A stretch of 48,195 nucleotides of DNA, from contig JAFGLT010000083.1 in assembly GCA_016927895.1 (NCBI GenBank), positions 1 to 48,195 of the forward strand. Reading direction: 5' to 3'. Below are positions 28,994 to 39,191 of the stretch, one piece after another. The notes under the pieces were generated by a model. It ran no database searches, was not told the DNA's origin, and worked only from the letters and a program-made list of their open reading frames with translations. A program made the position numbers and the translations under genes. Positions within the stretch are counted from its first letter, which is position 1; every line of letters begins with the position of its first letter. This DNA comes from Candidatus Bathyarchaeota archaeon (GTDB lineage Archaea > Thermoproteota > Bathyarchaeia > Bathyarchaeales > Bathycorpusculaceae).

Positions 28994-30688
28994 TTAGTAT
29001 GCTTTATATTTGCCTTTTTTGGCGAACTGCCTCTCATAGATTTCCCTGACCTTCTCGATAGTGTCCGCGTCCTCTGCGCTCTTGTCGGCGCGTATGCGGC
29101 TTATACGGGCAAAACGTAACGCCATCTCGCTCTTGTACTTGCGGCTTTTCTGGATTTCGTTGTACGCAACTTCAACCACTACTTTCGGAAGAACTACCAC
29201 GAGATTGTGTTCTTCACGCACGGCTAACTCTTTCAGCCGCTGGGTCATCTCAACCATTTCCGCGTCCGTCAAACCCTTAAACGTTTTACCCACGTTCAGG
29301 AACTCGCCAGTTGCTTGGTCAAGGGCAGCTAAATAATAGTCTGAAAGCCAACCATGCCTCCGTCCGTAACCGTACTCAGCAGCCGTGATAACCAAATCCA
29401 AAGGCTCCAAAACAGGTTTTATCTTTAACCAGCGTTTCCCACGGATTCCAGGCGTGTATGCTCCGTCAAGCTTCTTTGCCATCAACCCTTCATGCCCCGC
29501 GTCCATAGCTTCGTTAAGGAATTTTTTCGCCTGCTTCTTTTTGTTGGTGACAAGTTGCGTGGTCAACGGTATTTCTCCAGCGTTTTCAGCTAGAACTATC
29601 CTGCGTTGCAAGTACGGCAGCGCAATCAAGTTTTCTCCATTGAGAAAGAGAACGTCAAACAGGTAGAGCTTAACAGGGATTTTCTCAGCCATACCCCGCA
29701 CTTCGCGAATCCGCTTGAACCGGCGCATCAGGTGCTGAAACGGAATCGGGTGTCCCCTCTCATTTACGGCTATAACTTCACCCTCAACTATCGCCTCGTC
29801 TGCTTTGATGTTGACTTTCACTGCTTCAACCACTTCGGGCAGGCTCTGAGTCGCGTCTGTGAGCCTTTTGCTGAAAACGCGCACCTCATCTCCCTGCTTG
29901 TGGATTTGAACCCGAGCTCCATCATACTTGTACTCAAACGCTGTTCTATCCTCATGTGCCGTTAACGCTTCGCTGACAGTGTCGGCGGTCTGAGCGAGCA
30001 TGGGCTTAACGGGTCTAAAAACTTGGAAATCTATCTGCGACAAGCCCTTTTCGCCCTTAGTCTTAGCTATGGCGGCTACTTCGCCGATGTCACCCATGGC
30101 CATACTTGCTTTCTGCACTGTCGCCAGAGGAGCCTCAAAAGCTTTCGCCACTGCCTGCTCCATCAACCCTTCATGTAAACCCGTCCTCATTTCACCCACA
30201 AAAATCTTCATCAGATACTTGGCTTCCACAGGCGAAGCTTGACTCAGCAAGGCAGTTATTAACCGTTCTTTCTTTTCTCTTGAACCTGAACCAGCAGTCC
30301 CCGCTATGGCTTGCAGCAAGCGTCTAACTTCATTTATCGTCAACGTTTTCTCCAGCAGCAAAGCCTGCTTTTTCACGTTAGTTTTTTCAAAAACAGCCTT
30401 TACAGCAGCGCCTACATCACCAATGCCTGCGAAAGCTTCACGGAAAACATCCCAGTCAACTCCTGTTACCCGCTGCAGAACGCCGCTGAGAGTCACCCAG
30501 CTCACCTCCAAAGTTTTCTGGCTCCACTTCGGGAACGCCCGCCCAAGAACCATGGACACCGCAGGCTCCACCTCCTCTGCTTCTAAACGCTTCAAAAAGT
30601 CGGCGGTCATGCCTGTTATTTCCAGCCTTTTTTTGGTGGATTCTACTTTTTCGAGGAGCTCCGCCAGAGACTTGAAAAGCGTAGGCAT
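28994..30688 (-). CDS. lig: ATP-dependent DNA ligase
   Basis: Adenylation motif FEYKYDGARVQIHK; EGEVIAV; EGLMAKKLDGAYTPGIRGKRWLKIKP. Confidence 0.97.
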   Translation of the reverse strand: MPTLFKSLAELLEKVESTKKRLEITGMTADFLKRLEAEEVEPAVSMVLGRAFPKWSQKTLEVSWVTLSGVLQRVTGVDWDVFREAFAGIGDVGAAVKAVFEKTNVKKQALLLEKTLTINEVRRLLQAIAGTAGSGSREKKERLITALLSQASPVEAKYLMKIFVGEMRTGLHEGLMEQAVAKAFEAPLATVQKASMAMGDIGEVAAIAKTKGEKGLSQIDFQVFRPVKPMLAQTADTVSEALTAHEDRTAFEYKYDGARVQIHKQGDEVRVFSKRLTDATQSLPEVVEAVKVNIKADEAIVEGEVIAVNERGHPIPFQHLMRRFKRIREVRGMAEKIPVKLYLFDVLFLNGENLIALPYLQRRIVLAENAGEIPLTTQLVTNKKKQAKKFLNEAMDAGHEGLMAKKLDGAYTPGIRGKRWLKIKPVLEPLDLVITAAEYGYGRRHGWLSDYYLAALDQATGEFLNVGKTFKGLTDAEMVEMTQRLKELAVREEHNLVVVLPKVVVEVAYNEIQKSRKYKSEMALRFARISRIRADKSAEDADTIEKVREIYERQFAKKGKYKAY

Positions 30689-30811
30689 GACAATGACCTT
30701 AAAACTCTGCTACTAGAAAGGTGTTCCAGCTTTATTTATGGCTTCCAGCAAAAAAGAGCCAGCCGCTGAAGGGCTGAAAAAGGATGGTTTATTCTAAGTG
30801 GAAAGTGATGT

Positions 30812-31195
30812 TTAGAAGGAGCTTTCGAGTTTTTCTTTGACTTCTTTGATTTTCTTCGTTAACTCTTCAACTTCCTTAGTGTTTCCTAAGGCTTTGTGGC
30901 AGTCTCTCGCGTAGTCCAAAGCGCTGACGCCGAAGCGGTCGTACCCCTTATCAAAGGACAGCTCCGCAGACTGCGTGAAATACTCAATGCCTTTCTCGTA
31001 CTCTTTCAGGGCGAAGCTGCATTCCCCCGCTTTGTAAAGCATGGTTGTAGCGTCGAAATAGTTCTGTTTTTTCCGGTAAAGCTCAGCTGTCCTGAGGAAT
31101 AGCTCTCTTGCTTCCTCGTATTTTCCAGATTCCATGATGTTATTCGCGTCTTTATGCATCTTAATTGGATCTTCTTTTTCACTCATAACCGTCAA
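30812..31195 (-). CDS. TPR/SNAP-like small protein
   Basis: ESGKYEEARELFLRTAELYRKKQNYFDATTMLYKAGECSFALKEYEKGIEYF. Confidence 0.7.
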   Translation of the reverse strand: MTVMSEKEDPIKMHKDANNIMESGKYEEARELFLRTAELYRKKQNYFDATTMLYKAGECSFALKEYEKGIEYFTQSAELSFDKGYDRFGVSALDYARDCHKALGNTKEVEELTKKIKEVKEKLESSF

Positions 31196-31365
31196 CTCTT
31201 AACTTGCTATATCAAGAAGTGCACTCCCATTTAGATTTTCCCCTTCCAAAACAGCATGTGACCCCAAAGAATCCGTTTGCTCCCGTATGTGAAGGGTGAA
31301 ATTAGATAGTTATGATGCTTTTATATTGGAAAGCTGACTTAACTAAGCCTTGTAACTAAAATGCT

Positions 31366-31911
31366 GTGAAGTTTATGAATGAATACAGAAATTTTGGAGT
31401 CACAGTTAAATTAACTCTTGCGGCAGTATTCGCTGCGCTCGTGTTTATAGTCACTTCACAGATTCCACCCATACCCATACCTGCCACATCTGGCTACTTC
31501 AACGTTGGAGAAACAATCATCTATGTTGCAGCATTACTTTTTGGTTCCTTGGTTGGTGCTCTTTCAGGAGGAATCGGCGCAATGCTGGCGGATATGTACT
31601 TAGGCTTCAGTGTCTTCGCGCCAGGTACGCTGGTGATTAAAGGTGCAGAAGGCACAATCGTCGGCTTACTAAACCTGAAACTCAGAAAATACATACCAAA
31701 CCCTACAGTTTGCGCCGTTGTTTCCGTCACAGTTGGCGGATTAGAAATGGTTGCAGGCTATTTCCTTTACGAGCAGCTTGTGCTTGGTTACCCTTATGCT
31801 GTAGCACTGGCAGAAGTACCCTTCAACATCGTGCAGATGCTCGTAGGCTTAGCTATTGCAGTGCCAATAATGCATGCAGTGTTACGTGTTTTCCCACAAC
31901 TTAAAAGTTAG
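31366..31911 (+). CDS. ECF transporter S component
   Basis: LAAVFAALVFIVTSQIPPIPIPATSGYFNVGETIIYVAALLFGSLVGALSGGIGAMLADM. Confidence 0.85.
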   Translation: MKFMNEYRNFGVTVKLTLAAVFAALVFIVTSQIPPIPIPATSGYFNVGETIIYVAALLFGSLVGALSGGIGAMLADMYLGFSVFAPGTLVIKGAEGTIVGLLNLKLRKYIPNPTVCAVVSVTVGGLEMVAGYFLYEQLVLGYPYAVALAEVPFNIVQMLVGLAIAVPIMHAVLRVFPQLKS

Positions 31912-31931
31912 ACCTTACAAAGGAATAAGTT

Positions 31932-32939
31932 ATGAATCTGCCGCCTGGAAAAATCCCCGTGGACATCCTAAAAGAAGTTGTTTTCAAAAACCTAGGTTCT
32001 GAACGCAAAGAAGTCATTGTAGGTCCTTCAGCGGGCGTCGATGGCGCAGTTTTAGACTTGGGAGACAGGTCTCTAATTGTTTCCATGGACCCAATCACGG
32101 GTGCGGTTGAGCGGATTGGTTGGCTCGCGGTTAACGTTAACGCTAATGACGTAGCCACCTTCGGCGTTGAACCCGCCTTCCTGTTTTCGTGTATGATGCT
32201 TCCCGAAAACGCAGAGAGAACACTCGTTGAGACCATAAGCGTTCAAATGAACGCGGCAGCCAAAGAATTAGGTATAGCCATAGTTGGCGGACACTGCGAA
32301 TCCACACCAGGCTTGTCCAACCCAATAGTTGTGGGCTGCATTCTAGGCTTAACCGAAAAGGGATGCTACGTCACCGCGGCCGGAGCAAAACCCGGAGACA
32401 AGCTGATTTTAACAAAAAGCGCAGGGATAGAAGGCACCGCCATATTAGCCACCGACAGAGCGCAAGCGCTCAAAAAAATCATGACCAACACGATGTTGCA
32501 AGCGGCAAAGGACTTTTACAGTCAGATAAGCGTTGTTAAAGACGCTTTGACAGCGTCCAAAACAGGCGGCGTCCACGCCATGCATGACCCTACTGAAGGC
32601 GGCGTGGCGGGGGGAATCCACGAAATGGCAGACGCCTCGAACTTGGGCGTAAAAGTCATTGAAGAAGCAATTACCGTGCAGCCTGAAACCGCCCGCATCT
32701 GCAGCCACTTCCAGATTGACCCGCTACAGCTAATTGGATCAGGCGCACTGGTCATTTCAGCAGAAGCGAAAAGCGCAGACGGGATTGTTGGCAACTTGCA
32801 GAATGAAGGTGTTCCAGCTTCTGTTATCGGTGAGTTCACGGAAAACCCGGAACACCGGGTGCTGATTCGAAAAGACGGTAAAACAAAGGCTTTGCCGCGG
32901 CCTTTGTCAGATCATCTTTGGATTGCGCTGAGACGGTGA
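31932..32939 (+). CDS. AIR synthase-related / HypE-like protein
   Basis: SMDPITGAVERIGWLAVNVNANDVATFGVEPAFLF; VGGHCESTPGLSNPIVVG; AMHDPTEGGVAGGIHEMA. Confidence 0.85.
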   Translation: MNLPPGKIPVDILKEVVFKNLGSERKEVIVGPSAGVDGAVLDLGDRSLIVSMDPITGAVERIGWLAVNVNANDVATFGVEPAFLFSCMMLPENAERTLVETISVQMNAAAKELGIAIVGGHCESTPGLSNPIVVGCILGLTEKGCYVTAAGAKPGDKLILTKSAGIEGTAILATDRAQALKKIMTNTMLQAAKDFYSQISVVKDALTASKTGGVHAMHDPTEGGVAGGIHEMADASNLGVKVIEEAITVQPETARICSHFQIDPLQLIGSGALVISAEAKSADGIVGNLQNEGVPASVIGEFTENPEHRVLIRKDGKTKALPRPLSDHLWIALRR

Positions 32940-33695
32940 TACTCTTTTGGTGCCTTGAAGGGAGAGCTGGATGAACCAGTGGAACATGAAGATAGGGTAT
33001 AAGAACATGTATTCGTACATGTGGGAGTAGACAATCCCGCACTTGAATTCAACAATAGCTTGTGAAACCCCGTTTTGCATGTTCCAATTTGTTGGTGGCT
33101 TATAATGTAAACAGTAAACGTCGTCGCCGACCACCGTTTTGTACCCTTTATTTTCAATCCAGTTGATTATATATGCGTCTTCGTAAGCGTGTAGCTGTTC
33201 AGGGATTTTTATTCCCTCCACAGCCTCGCGGCGGATAAGAGTGTCATGCATGCCGCCTCGAAGACCAAAACATTGTCGGGCGATTAGGCTCTGCAATTTT
33301 AGAATACGTTTGTTTTTCACGTTAGGGACTACATCGATATTTACGCCCCAAACGGCTCCGACATTGTCCTTCACGTTTTTTTCGGCTTTTCTGAACCAGT
33401 CTCGTCCGAGTATGACGTCGCTGTCTACGAACATGAACCATTCCGTGCTTACTTGTTGTATGCCTTTCTCTCGTGCTGTAGCTCTTGAACCGTTAACCTT
33501 GAGGACTTTAACGTTCCCGTGGTCTTCGTTGGCTTTGTCTATGATCTTCAGAGTGCGGTCGGTTGAAAAGCCATCAACTACTATCAAGTTTTTAACGGGC
33601 ACATTTTTATAGACTGAGTCTAAGCATTTGTCAAGTAAGTGTTCACTGTTTTTTGTAAGCACTACGACATCTATCGGCTGCATTATTGTGCCCAT
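32907..33695 (-). CDS. Family 2 glycosyltransferase
   Basis: IDVVVLTKNSEHLLDKCLDSV, VVDGFSTDRT, MFVDSDV. Confidence 0.88.
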   Translation of the reverse strand: MGTIMQPIDVVVLTKNSEHLLDKCLDSVYKNVPVKNLIVVDGFSTDRTLKIIDKANEDHGNVKVLKVNGSRATAREKGIQQVSTEWFMFVDSDVILGRDWFRKAEKNVKDNVGAVWGVNIDVVPNVKNKRILKLQSLIARQCFGLRGGMHDTLIRREAVEGIKIPEQLHAYEDAYIINWIENKGYKTVVGDDVYCLHYKPPTNWNMQNGVSQAIVEFKCGIVYSHMYEYMFLYPIFMFHWFIQLSLQGTKRVSPSQRNPKMI

Positions 33696-33820
33696 TTCCT
33701 TTTTATTGTCTTGTCAAAGTTTTTTGCCTTGATAAGCTTTAATGTATTGACCCATTTGAAAATAAGAATTTACCCAATTCTCCAGCAGAATACGCCTTCT
33801 AGTAATGAACGGCATGGTGC

Positions 33821-34582
33821 CTAACTCGCTCCGCGTTTTATATTATTCGCTAGAAATTGATACACTGAGTATGCCGTGTAGAAACCATAGGCGACTGTTA
33901 ATCTAATAAACAAAGTTAGTCTGCCGGCCCTAATTGAATCAGCTATAATGTTTAAACTGCCCCGAATAGTCCAGACGCTTGCTGGTCTATAATGAATGCA
34001 GAAGGGGTCGTAACATGCAATCAGCTTGTACCCTTTCTGGGTTATCCAATCCTTTATGTAAGCATCCTCAAAAACATGGAGGACTTTCGGGATTTTTATG
34101 TCTCTGACCACGTCTGTGCGGATAAGCGTGTCATGAGTTCCACCCCGCAGGTCAAATATCTTCCGCGTTATCCACAAGAATAATTTCAGAATTGCTGGAT
34201 TCTTTATTGTAGACCATACTTCGATTCCCCATACAGCGCCTACGTCCTGACGCATATGTTTCTCAGCTTTCTTGAACCAGCCCTTACAAATAACCGCGTC
34301 GCTATCAACGAACATGAACCACTCGGTTTCCACTTGCTCTATGCCCTTTTGCCGTGCAGTGGCGCGAGTTCCGTTGTCTTGTATCACCAAAACGTTTCCA
34401 TGTTTCTTCTGAAACTCGTTCACTATTTCTAATGTTTTATCGGTTGAATATCCATCGACTAATATCAGGCGGTTGAGCGGAACGTTTTCATAAACAGCTC
34501 TGAGGCATTCCTTAAGCATGCGCTCACTGTTTTTTGTAATTATGATAACGTCCACTCGCATATTAACTATTGAACCACCCAT
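33821..34582 (-). CDS. Family 2 glycosyltransferase, paralogue of the preceding gene
   Basis: VDVIIITKNSERMLKECLRAVYENVP, LVDGYSTDKT, TEWFMFVDSDA. Confidence 0.88.
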   Translation of the reverse strand: MGGSIVNMRVDVIIITKNSERMLKECLRAVYENVPLNRLILVDGYSTDKTLEIVNEFQKKHGNVLVIQDNGTRATARQKGIEQVETEWFMFVDSDAVICKGWFKKAEKHMRQDVGAVWGIEVWSTIKNPAILKLFLWITRKIFDLRGGTHDTLIRTDVVRDIKIPKVLHVFEDAYIKDWITQKGYKLIACYDPFCIHYRPASVWTIRGSLNIIADSIRAGRLTLFIRLTVAYGFYTAYSVYQFLANNIKRGAS

Positions 34583-34751
34583 TTTCTTAATTAAGATTTT
34601 TAATGATACCTTATATAAAACTACAAGTCATCAGCCCCTAAACTGATAAACTCAAAAACACTGGAACCAGCCGCTGATTCTCCATAAAACAAAAATCTGC
34701 GTTTTTAGCGTTCCCAAAGTTACGCCCTTTTTTGCCTTATGACTTATATAA

Positions 34752-35843
34752 GTGTGTTTTAAGTCTATTAAAACAGCCACAATCGACATACACGGTGCTA
34801 AATATTTGACTATAAACTTCCGGAAAGCCTCCAGAATAGCAATCAGCGCGCTTACTCCTAACAAGCCTCATCATGCTCAGTGGATGATTACAAGGAAATG
34901 CAATTACCGTTGCAGAGGGTGCAATGTCTGGAAAGAACAAGATAAGCGAGAACTGTCCACTGAAGAGGTGAAACGAGGGCTAGACATACTAAAAGATCTT
35001 GGTATTGTAGAGCTTGTAATCTCTGGCGGAGACCCGCTTTTAAGAAAAGATGCTCCCGAAATAATCAAGCACGCTTCAAACCTTTTCGTAACCACAGTTT
35101 ACGACAACGGCAGCATGGCTAAACAGAATCTTGAGGCTTTACGAAACGTGGATTTCGTGGCAATCTCAATAGACAGTTTAGACCCCGAAAAAAACGATTA
35201 CATCAAAGCTGTTCCCGGCGCTTGGAAAAAAGCTGTGGACGCCGTTGAAACGCTGCACAACGAAGGAATAAACGTGAGCGTGACGCCTACAATTTCCCAG
35301 TTGAACCTTTACGAAATCGTGGACATCACAAATCACTTCACTCAAAAAGGAGTTCCCGTTTGGTACTGCCTTTATACTTTTGATCAAACCGGCGACGAGA
35401 ACCAGCTTTTCAGAATAGGCAAAGCTAACGACGAGTTCATCATAAAGGACAAGCAAGCGATGGTTAAGCTTTGTGACACTCTTATTGAGATGAAAAAGAA
35501 GAACCGGAACATTTTAATCACGACCAAACTGTTGCAGGCGCTTAGAGCTCTCTTTCTAGAGGGCAAGCGAACGTGGGAGTGTCGTGCACTTCAGAATTTT
35601 TTAGTTCTGGATCATTTAGGCAGAATCGCTGGTTGCCATAATCACAACTTTGTTGGGTCAGTGTTTGATTTGCCAGAAATTTGGCATAGCGAAAAATTCA
35701 ACGCGCTGCGAAAGACTTACAACGAATGCTCCCAGTGCTCCTACTTGTGCTACATTTTCTACTCTCTTTATGGAAGCCCTTATGGAAACTTGATGCTGGC
35801 TAAGGATCAGTGGAAAAATGCCCGTTTTCTTTTAGAGAGGTAA
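34752..35843 (+). CDS. Radical SAM protein
   Basis: HAQWMITRKCNYRCRGCNVWKE (CxxxCxxC), LVISGGDPLLRKDAPEI; C-terminal CSQCSYLC. Confidence 0.9.
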   Translation: MCFKSIKTATIDIHGAKYLTINFRKASRIAISALTPNKPHHAQWMITRKCNYRCRGCNVWKEQDKRELSTEEVKRGLDILKDLGIVELVISGGDPLLRKDAPEIIKHASNLFVTTVYDNGSMAKQNLEALRNVDFVAISIDSLDPEKNDYIKAVPGAWKKAVDAVETLHNEGINVSVTPTISQLNLYEIVDITNHFTQKGVPVWYCLYTFDQTGDENQLFRIGKANDEFIIKDKQAMVKLCDTLIEMKKKNRNILITTKLLQALRALFLEGKRTWECRALQNFLVLDHLGRIAGCHNHNFVGSVFDLPEIWHSEKFNALRKTYNECSQCSYLCYIFYSLYGSPYGNLMLAKDQWKNARFLLER

Positions 35844-35845
35844 CG

Positions 35846-36109
35846 CTAAACCTCCAAGCTTGGTAAAAAGTCAATAATTTTTAACATTGTCTGGATTAAT
35901 GAGTTATCGAATTTTTGGTGGTCTTCTATGTTTGTTATGGAACTGAAGGGCGTTATGCTGTTGTTTGCGTCATTTTTTTCCAAGGTTATTATTCGTGGGC
36001 CTTTGTCTTTTGGTTTTTTTAGTTCGATAAACGCTGGTAAGAACATGAGGAGAATAAGTATGGTGGTCGTTGTAATTATTATGATAATCTCATTCAGATT
36101 CGGAATCAT
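35846..36109 (-). CDS. Small TM protein, C-terminal motif shared with the 39192-39389 protein
   Basis: LPAFIELKKPKDKGPRII; NIEDHQKFDNSLIQTMLKIIDFL. Confidence 0.6.
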   Translation of the reverse strand: MIPNLNEIIIIITTTTILILLMFLPAFIELKKPKDKGPRIITLEKNDANNSITPFSSITNIEDHQKFDNSLIQTMLKIIDFLPSLEV

Positions 36110-36133
36110 CGGCGCTCTTCTGAGCAGTATTGT

Positions 36134-37417
36134 TTAATTTCTAATATAACTATTTCCATTACCGAGATGGGTGGTCTTCGCCCATTCACTCTGACTTTTC
36201 CTCAGTATTTTCGCAACCACAAGATCCAGAAGCGCTTTTGTACATATGAGAATAGTATACAAATACACAAAGAACAAGAGAGGAATCAACCATTGGATTC
36301 TTGTTCTGCCATCTAAATACGCGCCGATTCCGATTTCAAAGAACGGTGCAAAGTTGCCTACAAGACTGTAAAAAGACACTGGAACAAAAAACCAAAACGC
36401 GTTAATAACATATGAGGAATCAAATACGATGAGAAAGGCGCCCACAAAAAATGTGATCAGCGTTAGAACAGGCATGAAATAAACGTGTAGCAGAAGCAAT
36501 CCGTCAATTTTCTCTTTTACATTCAGCTTTTTACTTCTTAAGACGCGCGGTGCGTGCTTGAAACATACCTGCATATGTCCTTTAGCCCACCTGTGCCTTT
36601 GTCTCCAGTACGCTTTCCAGTTGTTCACGGCTTCTTCGTAGCATTCAGCGTCGCCTGCGTAGCGAACTTTGAAGCCTTCGAGATAAATTTGAAACGTCAA
36701 ATCAGTGTCTTCAGTCAACATTGACTCGTCAAAACCGCCTAGTTTTTCCAAAACGCTTCGTCTGAAGCCCCCAACTGTGCCGCCGAACTGGGGTATAAGG
36801 CCCAGATTATCCCGCGCCTCTTGGTCAATCCTGTAGCCGCCTATCCTTTCCAGGGTCACTAATCGCGTTACTATGTTTTGTGATTCATTCAGTACAACAG
36901 GACGCCCCTGCACGGCTCCAATTGAGGGGTGGGCGAATTCCTTTACAAGTTTTTCCACGATATTATTCTGGGGGTAATAGTCCGCGTCGAAGCAAAGTAC
37001 AATTTCACCTTTTGATCGGGCTAGGGCAGCGTTCAAGGCTGAGGGTTTACCTTTGCCGCCGGTTTTTTCGTCGCGATGCAATACTTCTATGAACGGGTAA
37101 CGGTTTGAGAACTCTTCGGCAATTTGCCTCGTGCGGTCGGATGAAGCGTCGTCGATTGCGATGACTTGTAGCTTGTTGCGCGGATAAGTTATTTTGGTCA
37201 TTTGCTGTAGCAGTTGTCCAATTACTTTTTCTTCGTCGCGCGCTGGGATTAGGATGGAAACGGTGGGCTCGTACTTCACTTCTGTGGTATCATCTTTTTC
37301 TCTGTTTTTCTGGGCTCTTTTCAAAACGGTTAATGTGAAGACGTAGTGCCTGACAAGATACGCTATCATAACCGCAGTAAACAAAAAGAATACAATTTCC
37401 AGCGTTTCAATAATCAA
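36134..37417 (-). CDS. Processive-type family 2 glycosyltransferase, membrane
   Basis: VSILIPARDEEKVIGQLLQQM, AIDDASSDRT, CFDADYYP, EDTDLTFQ, QRHRWAKGH (QxxRW). Confidence 0.93.
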   Translation of the reverse strand: MIIETLEIVFFLFTAVMIAYLVRHYVFTLTVLKRAQKNREKDDTTEVKYEPTVSILIPARDEEKVIGQLLQQMTKITYPRNKLQVIAIDDASSDRTRQIAEEFSNRYPFIEVLHRDEKTGGKGKPSALNAALARSKGEIVLCFDADYYPQNNIVEKLVKEFAHPSIGAVQGRPVVLNESQNIVTRLVTLERIGGYRIDQEARDNLGLIPQFGGTVGGFRRSVLEKLGGFDESMLTEDTDLTFQIYLEGFKVRYAGDAECYEEAVNNWKAYWRQRHRWAKGHMQVCFKHAPRVLRSKKLNVKEKIDGLLLLHVYFMPVLTLITFFVGAFLIVFDSSYVINAFWFFVPVSFYSLVGNFAPFFEIGIGAYLDGRTRIQWLIPLLFFVYLYTILICTKALLDLVVAKILRKSQSEWAKTTHLGNGNSYIRN

Positions 37418-37805
37418 TGTTTTTCATCTCTTCTTGGGTGTTTTTTAGCTTAGGGAAAAAGGCAAGGCTCAAGGACCAGAAGGATACGACCCAGATGAAG
37501 TTTAGAAAAGGGTACGAAACTGCGTATAAAAGGTCGAATGGTTCTCCGAAAAAAGCGGCTCCTGCGATGGCGAAGTAGTGGAGAACCACGTTCCAGAGTA
37601 AGCCTGTTATGTTGCCTATGGCCAATATGCCTATTTTCTTGCTGAGTGTTCCGTTAAAGTGGCTGATGAGGGAGAGAAAAAACAGGTTAAATATTAAGAG
37701 CGTGACGGCGGTGGGGATGTTGATGAGTCTTAACGTCAGGACCAAGCACAGCACGATTTCTTCAACGAAGAGTGCTGACACTAATAGACTTATCTTAGAT
37801 TCCAT
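37407..37805 (-). CDS. Multi-TM hypothetical protein
   Basis: Four hydrophobic segments; overlaps downstream glycosyltransferase start. Confidence 0.6.
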   Translation of the reverse strand: MESKISLLVSALFVEEIVLCLVLTLRLINIPTAVTLLIFNLFFLSLISHFNGTLSKKIGILAIGNITGLLWNVVLHYFAIAGAAFFGEPFDLLYAVSYPFLNFIWVVSFWSLSLAFFPKLKNTQEEMKNIDY

Positions 37806-37935
37806 CAGTTTGATACCCTTTCCGTCTCATAGAGCGATATACTTTAAGGTTAACTCTATAGAAAAGGTTTACTTTTTAAAACTTGTGGCTTCGCTTTGTT
37901 ATTGAAGAACTTCTATGGTTAAAAAATAGTAACTG

Positions 37936-38550
37936 CTATGGCTTTTGGCTTTTGAGGATGATGTTGTCCATTACTGTGCAGAGGGTCTGGAAGACTTCCC
38001 CTGCGTTCAAGTTGTCAGTGTCCAAAACCAAATCAAAGGAATGAAGGTCCTCGCCTAGAGTGAAGCCATAAAGCTTCTTGTAGATGGCTTTTGTTTTTTC
38101 TTCTTTTTCTTTTAGCACTTGTAAGGCTTCTTCTATGGAGAGTTTGTCTCTCTCAGCGATTCTTTCAGCTCTCTTTTCTACTGACGCAATTAACCATATT
38201 TTGAAGCCAGTTTTGAGCAGCCACGGCATTGTCCAGCTGTCTAAAAGAACCTGTCCCTGTTGCGCGTATTCCAAGAGTTTATTGTCAACTGCTTTGTCAA
38301 ATTCGTGGTTTTGTTCTCTCTTCTCTAAAAAGCTGAGGCCTTCGGGGCTTTCCCACCATCCGTTGCTGGATGAATCGTATCCTTCGGTTGCTGCTAGCTC
38401 TTTTAAGGCGTCGCCGCCTGAATAGTATTTTAAATCGTATTTTTCGGCGAGTTTCTTGGCTAGCGTGCTTTTTCCGGTTCCAGCCATTCCGGATATGCAG
38501 ACTACAATTTTTTTGGTTGTGGCGCTCTCCGTTTTTTTGTTTCTGGTCAT
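37936..38550 (-). CDS. cmk: Cytidylate kinase, archaeal type
   Basis: VVCISGMAGTGKSTLAKKLAEKYDLKYYSGG; next to DUF106 gene as in archaeal secY neighbourhoods. Confidence 0.88.
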   Translation of the reverse strand: MTRNKKTESATTKKIVVCISGMAGTGKSTLAKKLAEKYDLKYYSGGDALKELAATEGYDSSSNGWWESPEGLSFLEKREQNHEFDKAVDNKLLEYAQQGQVLLDSWTMPWLLKTGFKIWLIASVEKRAERIAERDKLSIEEALQVLKEKEEKTKAIYKKLYGFTLGEDLHSFDLVLDTDNLNAGEVFQTLCTVMDNIILKSQKP

Positions 38551-38569
38551 AGCGCTCAGCCATGCGTTT

Positions 38570-39052
38570 TTATGCTATAGGCGTTACGCCTACTATGCGA
38601 GAGGCTAGGGTTCCGAAGAAGAATGAGCATATCATGTACCAGTATATCACAGGTATGCCTGTTGGAGCGAGTCCCGGCACAACTGCCACAGCGTTTGCCC
38701 CATAGGTGGGAATTAGAAAGATGTACCAGATTATTATGTAGCTGAAGCTTATGGGGAGCAGTATCATTTGGGGCTTCATCATTTTGTTTTGCATGTTTCT
38801 TATTTGGGACTCTTTCTTTCTCAGTTTCTCAACGCGTTTCGTGTCGTTCGCGCGCATGGCCGCCATCAGCTGAGACTGGTATTCAGATGTCTCCTTCCGC
38901 ATTACTTTGTATTCTTCCCATCCGCATATGCGAGTAATCAAAAGGCGGTTGATGACCATGTTAAGAAACGAGACAGTAACCGCAATCAGCATTATCACTA
39001 ACGTTGCTACTGGAACAACTGTAATGTCTAGCATCTTTGTTTCACCTTGCAC
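38570..39052 (-). CDS. DUF106 / EMC3-TMCO1-like (Oxa1/YidC superfamily) membrane protein
   Basis: TM segments plus coiled-coil YQSQLMAAMRANDTKRVEKLRKKESQIRNMQNKMMKPQMILLPISF. Confidence 0.88.
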   Translation of the reverse strand: MQGETKMLDITVVPVATLVIMLIAVTVSFLNMVINRLLITRICGWEEYKVMRKETSEYQSQLMAAMRANDTKRVEKLRKKESQIRNMQNKMMKPQMILLPISFSYIIIWYIFLIPTYGANAVAVVPGLAPTGIPVIYWYMICSFFFGTLASRIVGVTPIA

Positions 39053-39191
39053 TGCCTATTTGTTTTCTTGTTAATAACCATTTTTACTCTTGGAAACTGA
39101 CAAGCTATAGTGGGGCTTCTCCTAAAATTGTTTGGCTAAGCTTTTCAGCAGAAATGGTGCATTGGTAGAATAAAATTGGAAGTGTTCAGTG

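Noticed and set aside
28156-30716. Numerous antisense ORFs over ThiF and DNA ligase
   Set aside because: Shadow ORFs of confident genes
35928-36137. 69-aa plus ORF antisense to 35846-36109
   Set aside because: Minus-strand protein has recognisable ELKKPKDKGPRII and a C-terminal motif shared with another protein; plus ORF is likely its shadow
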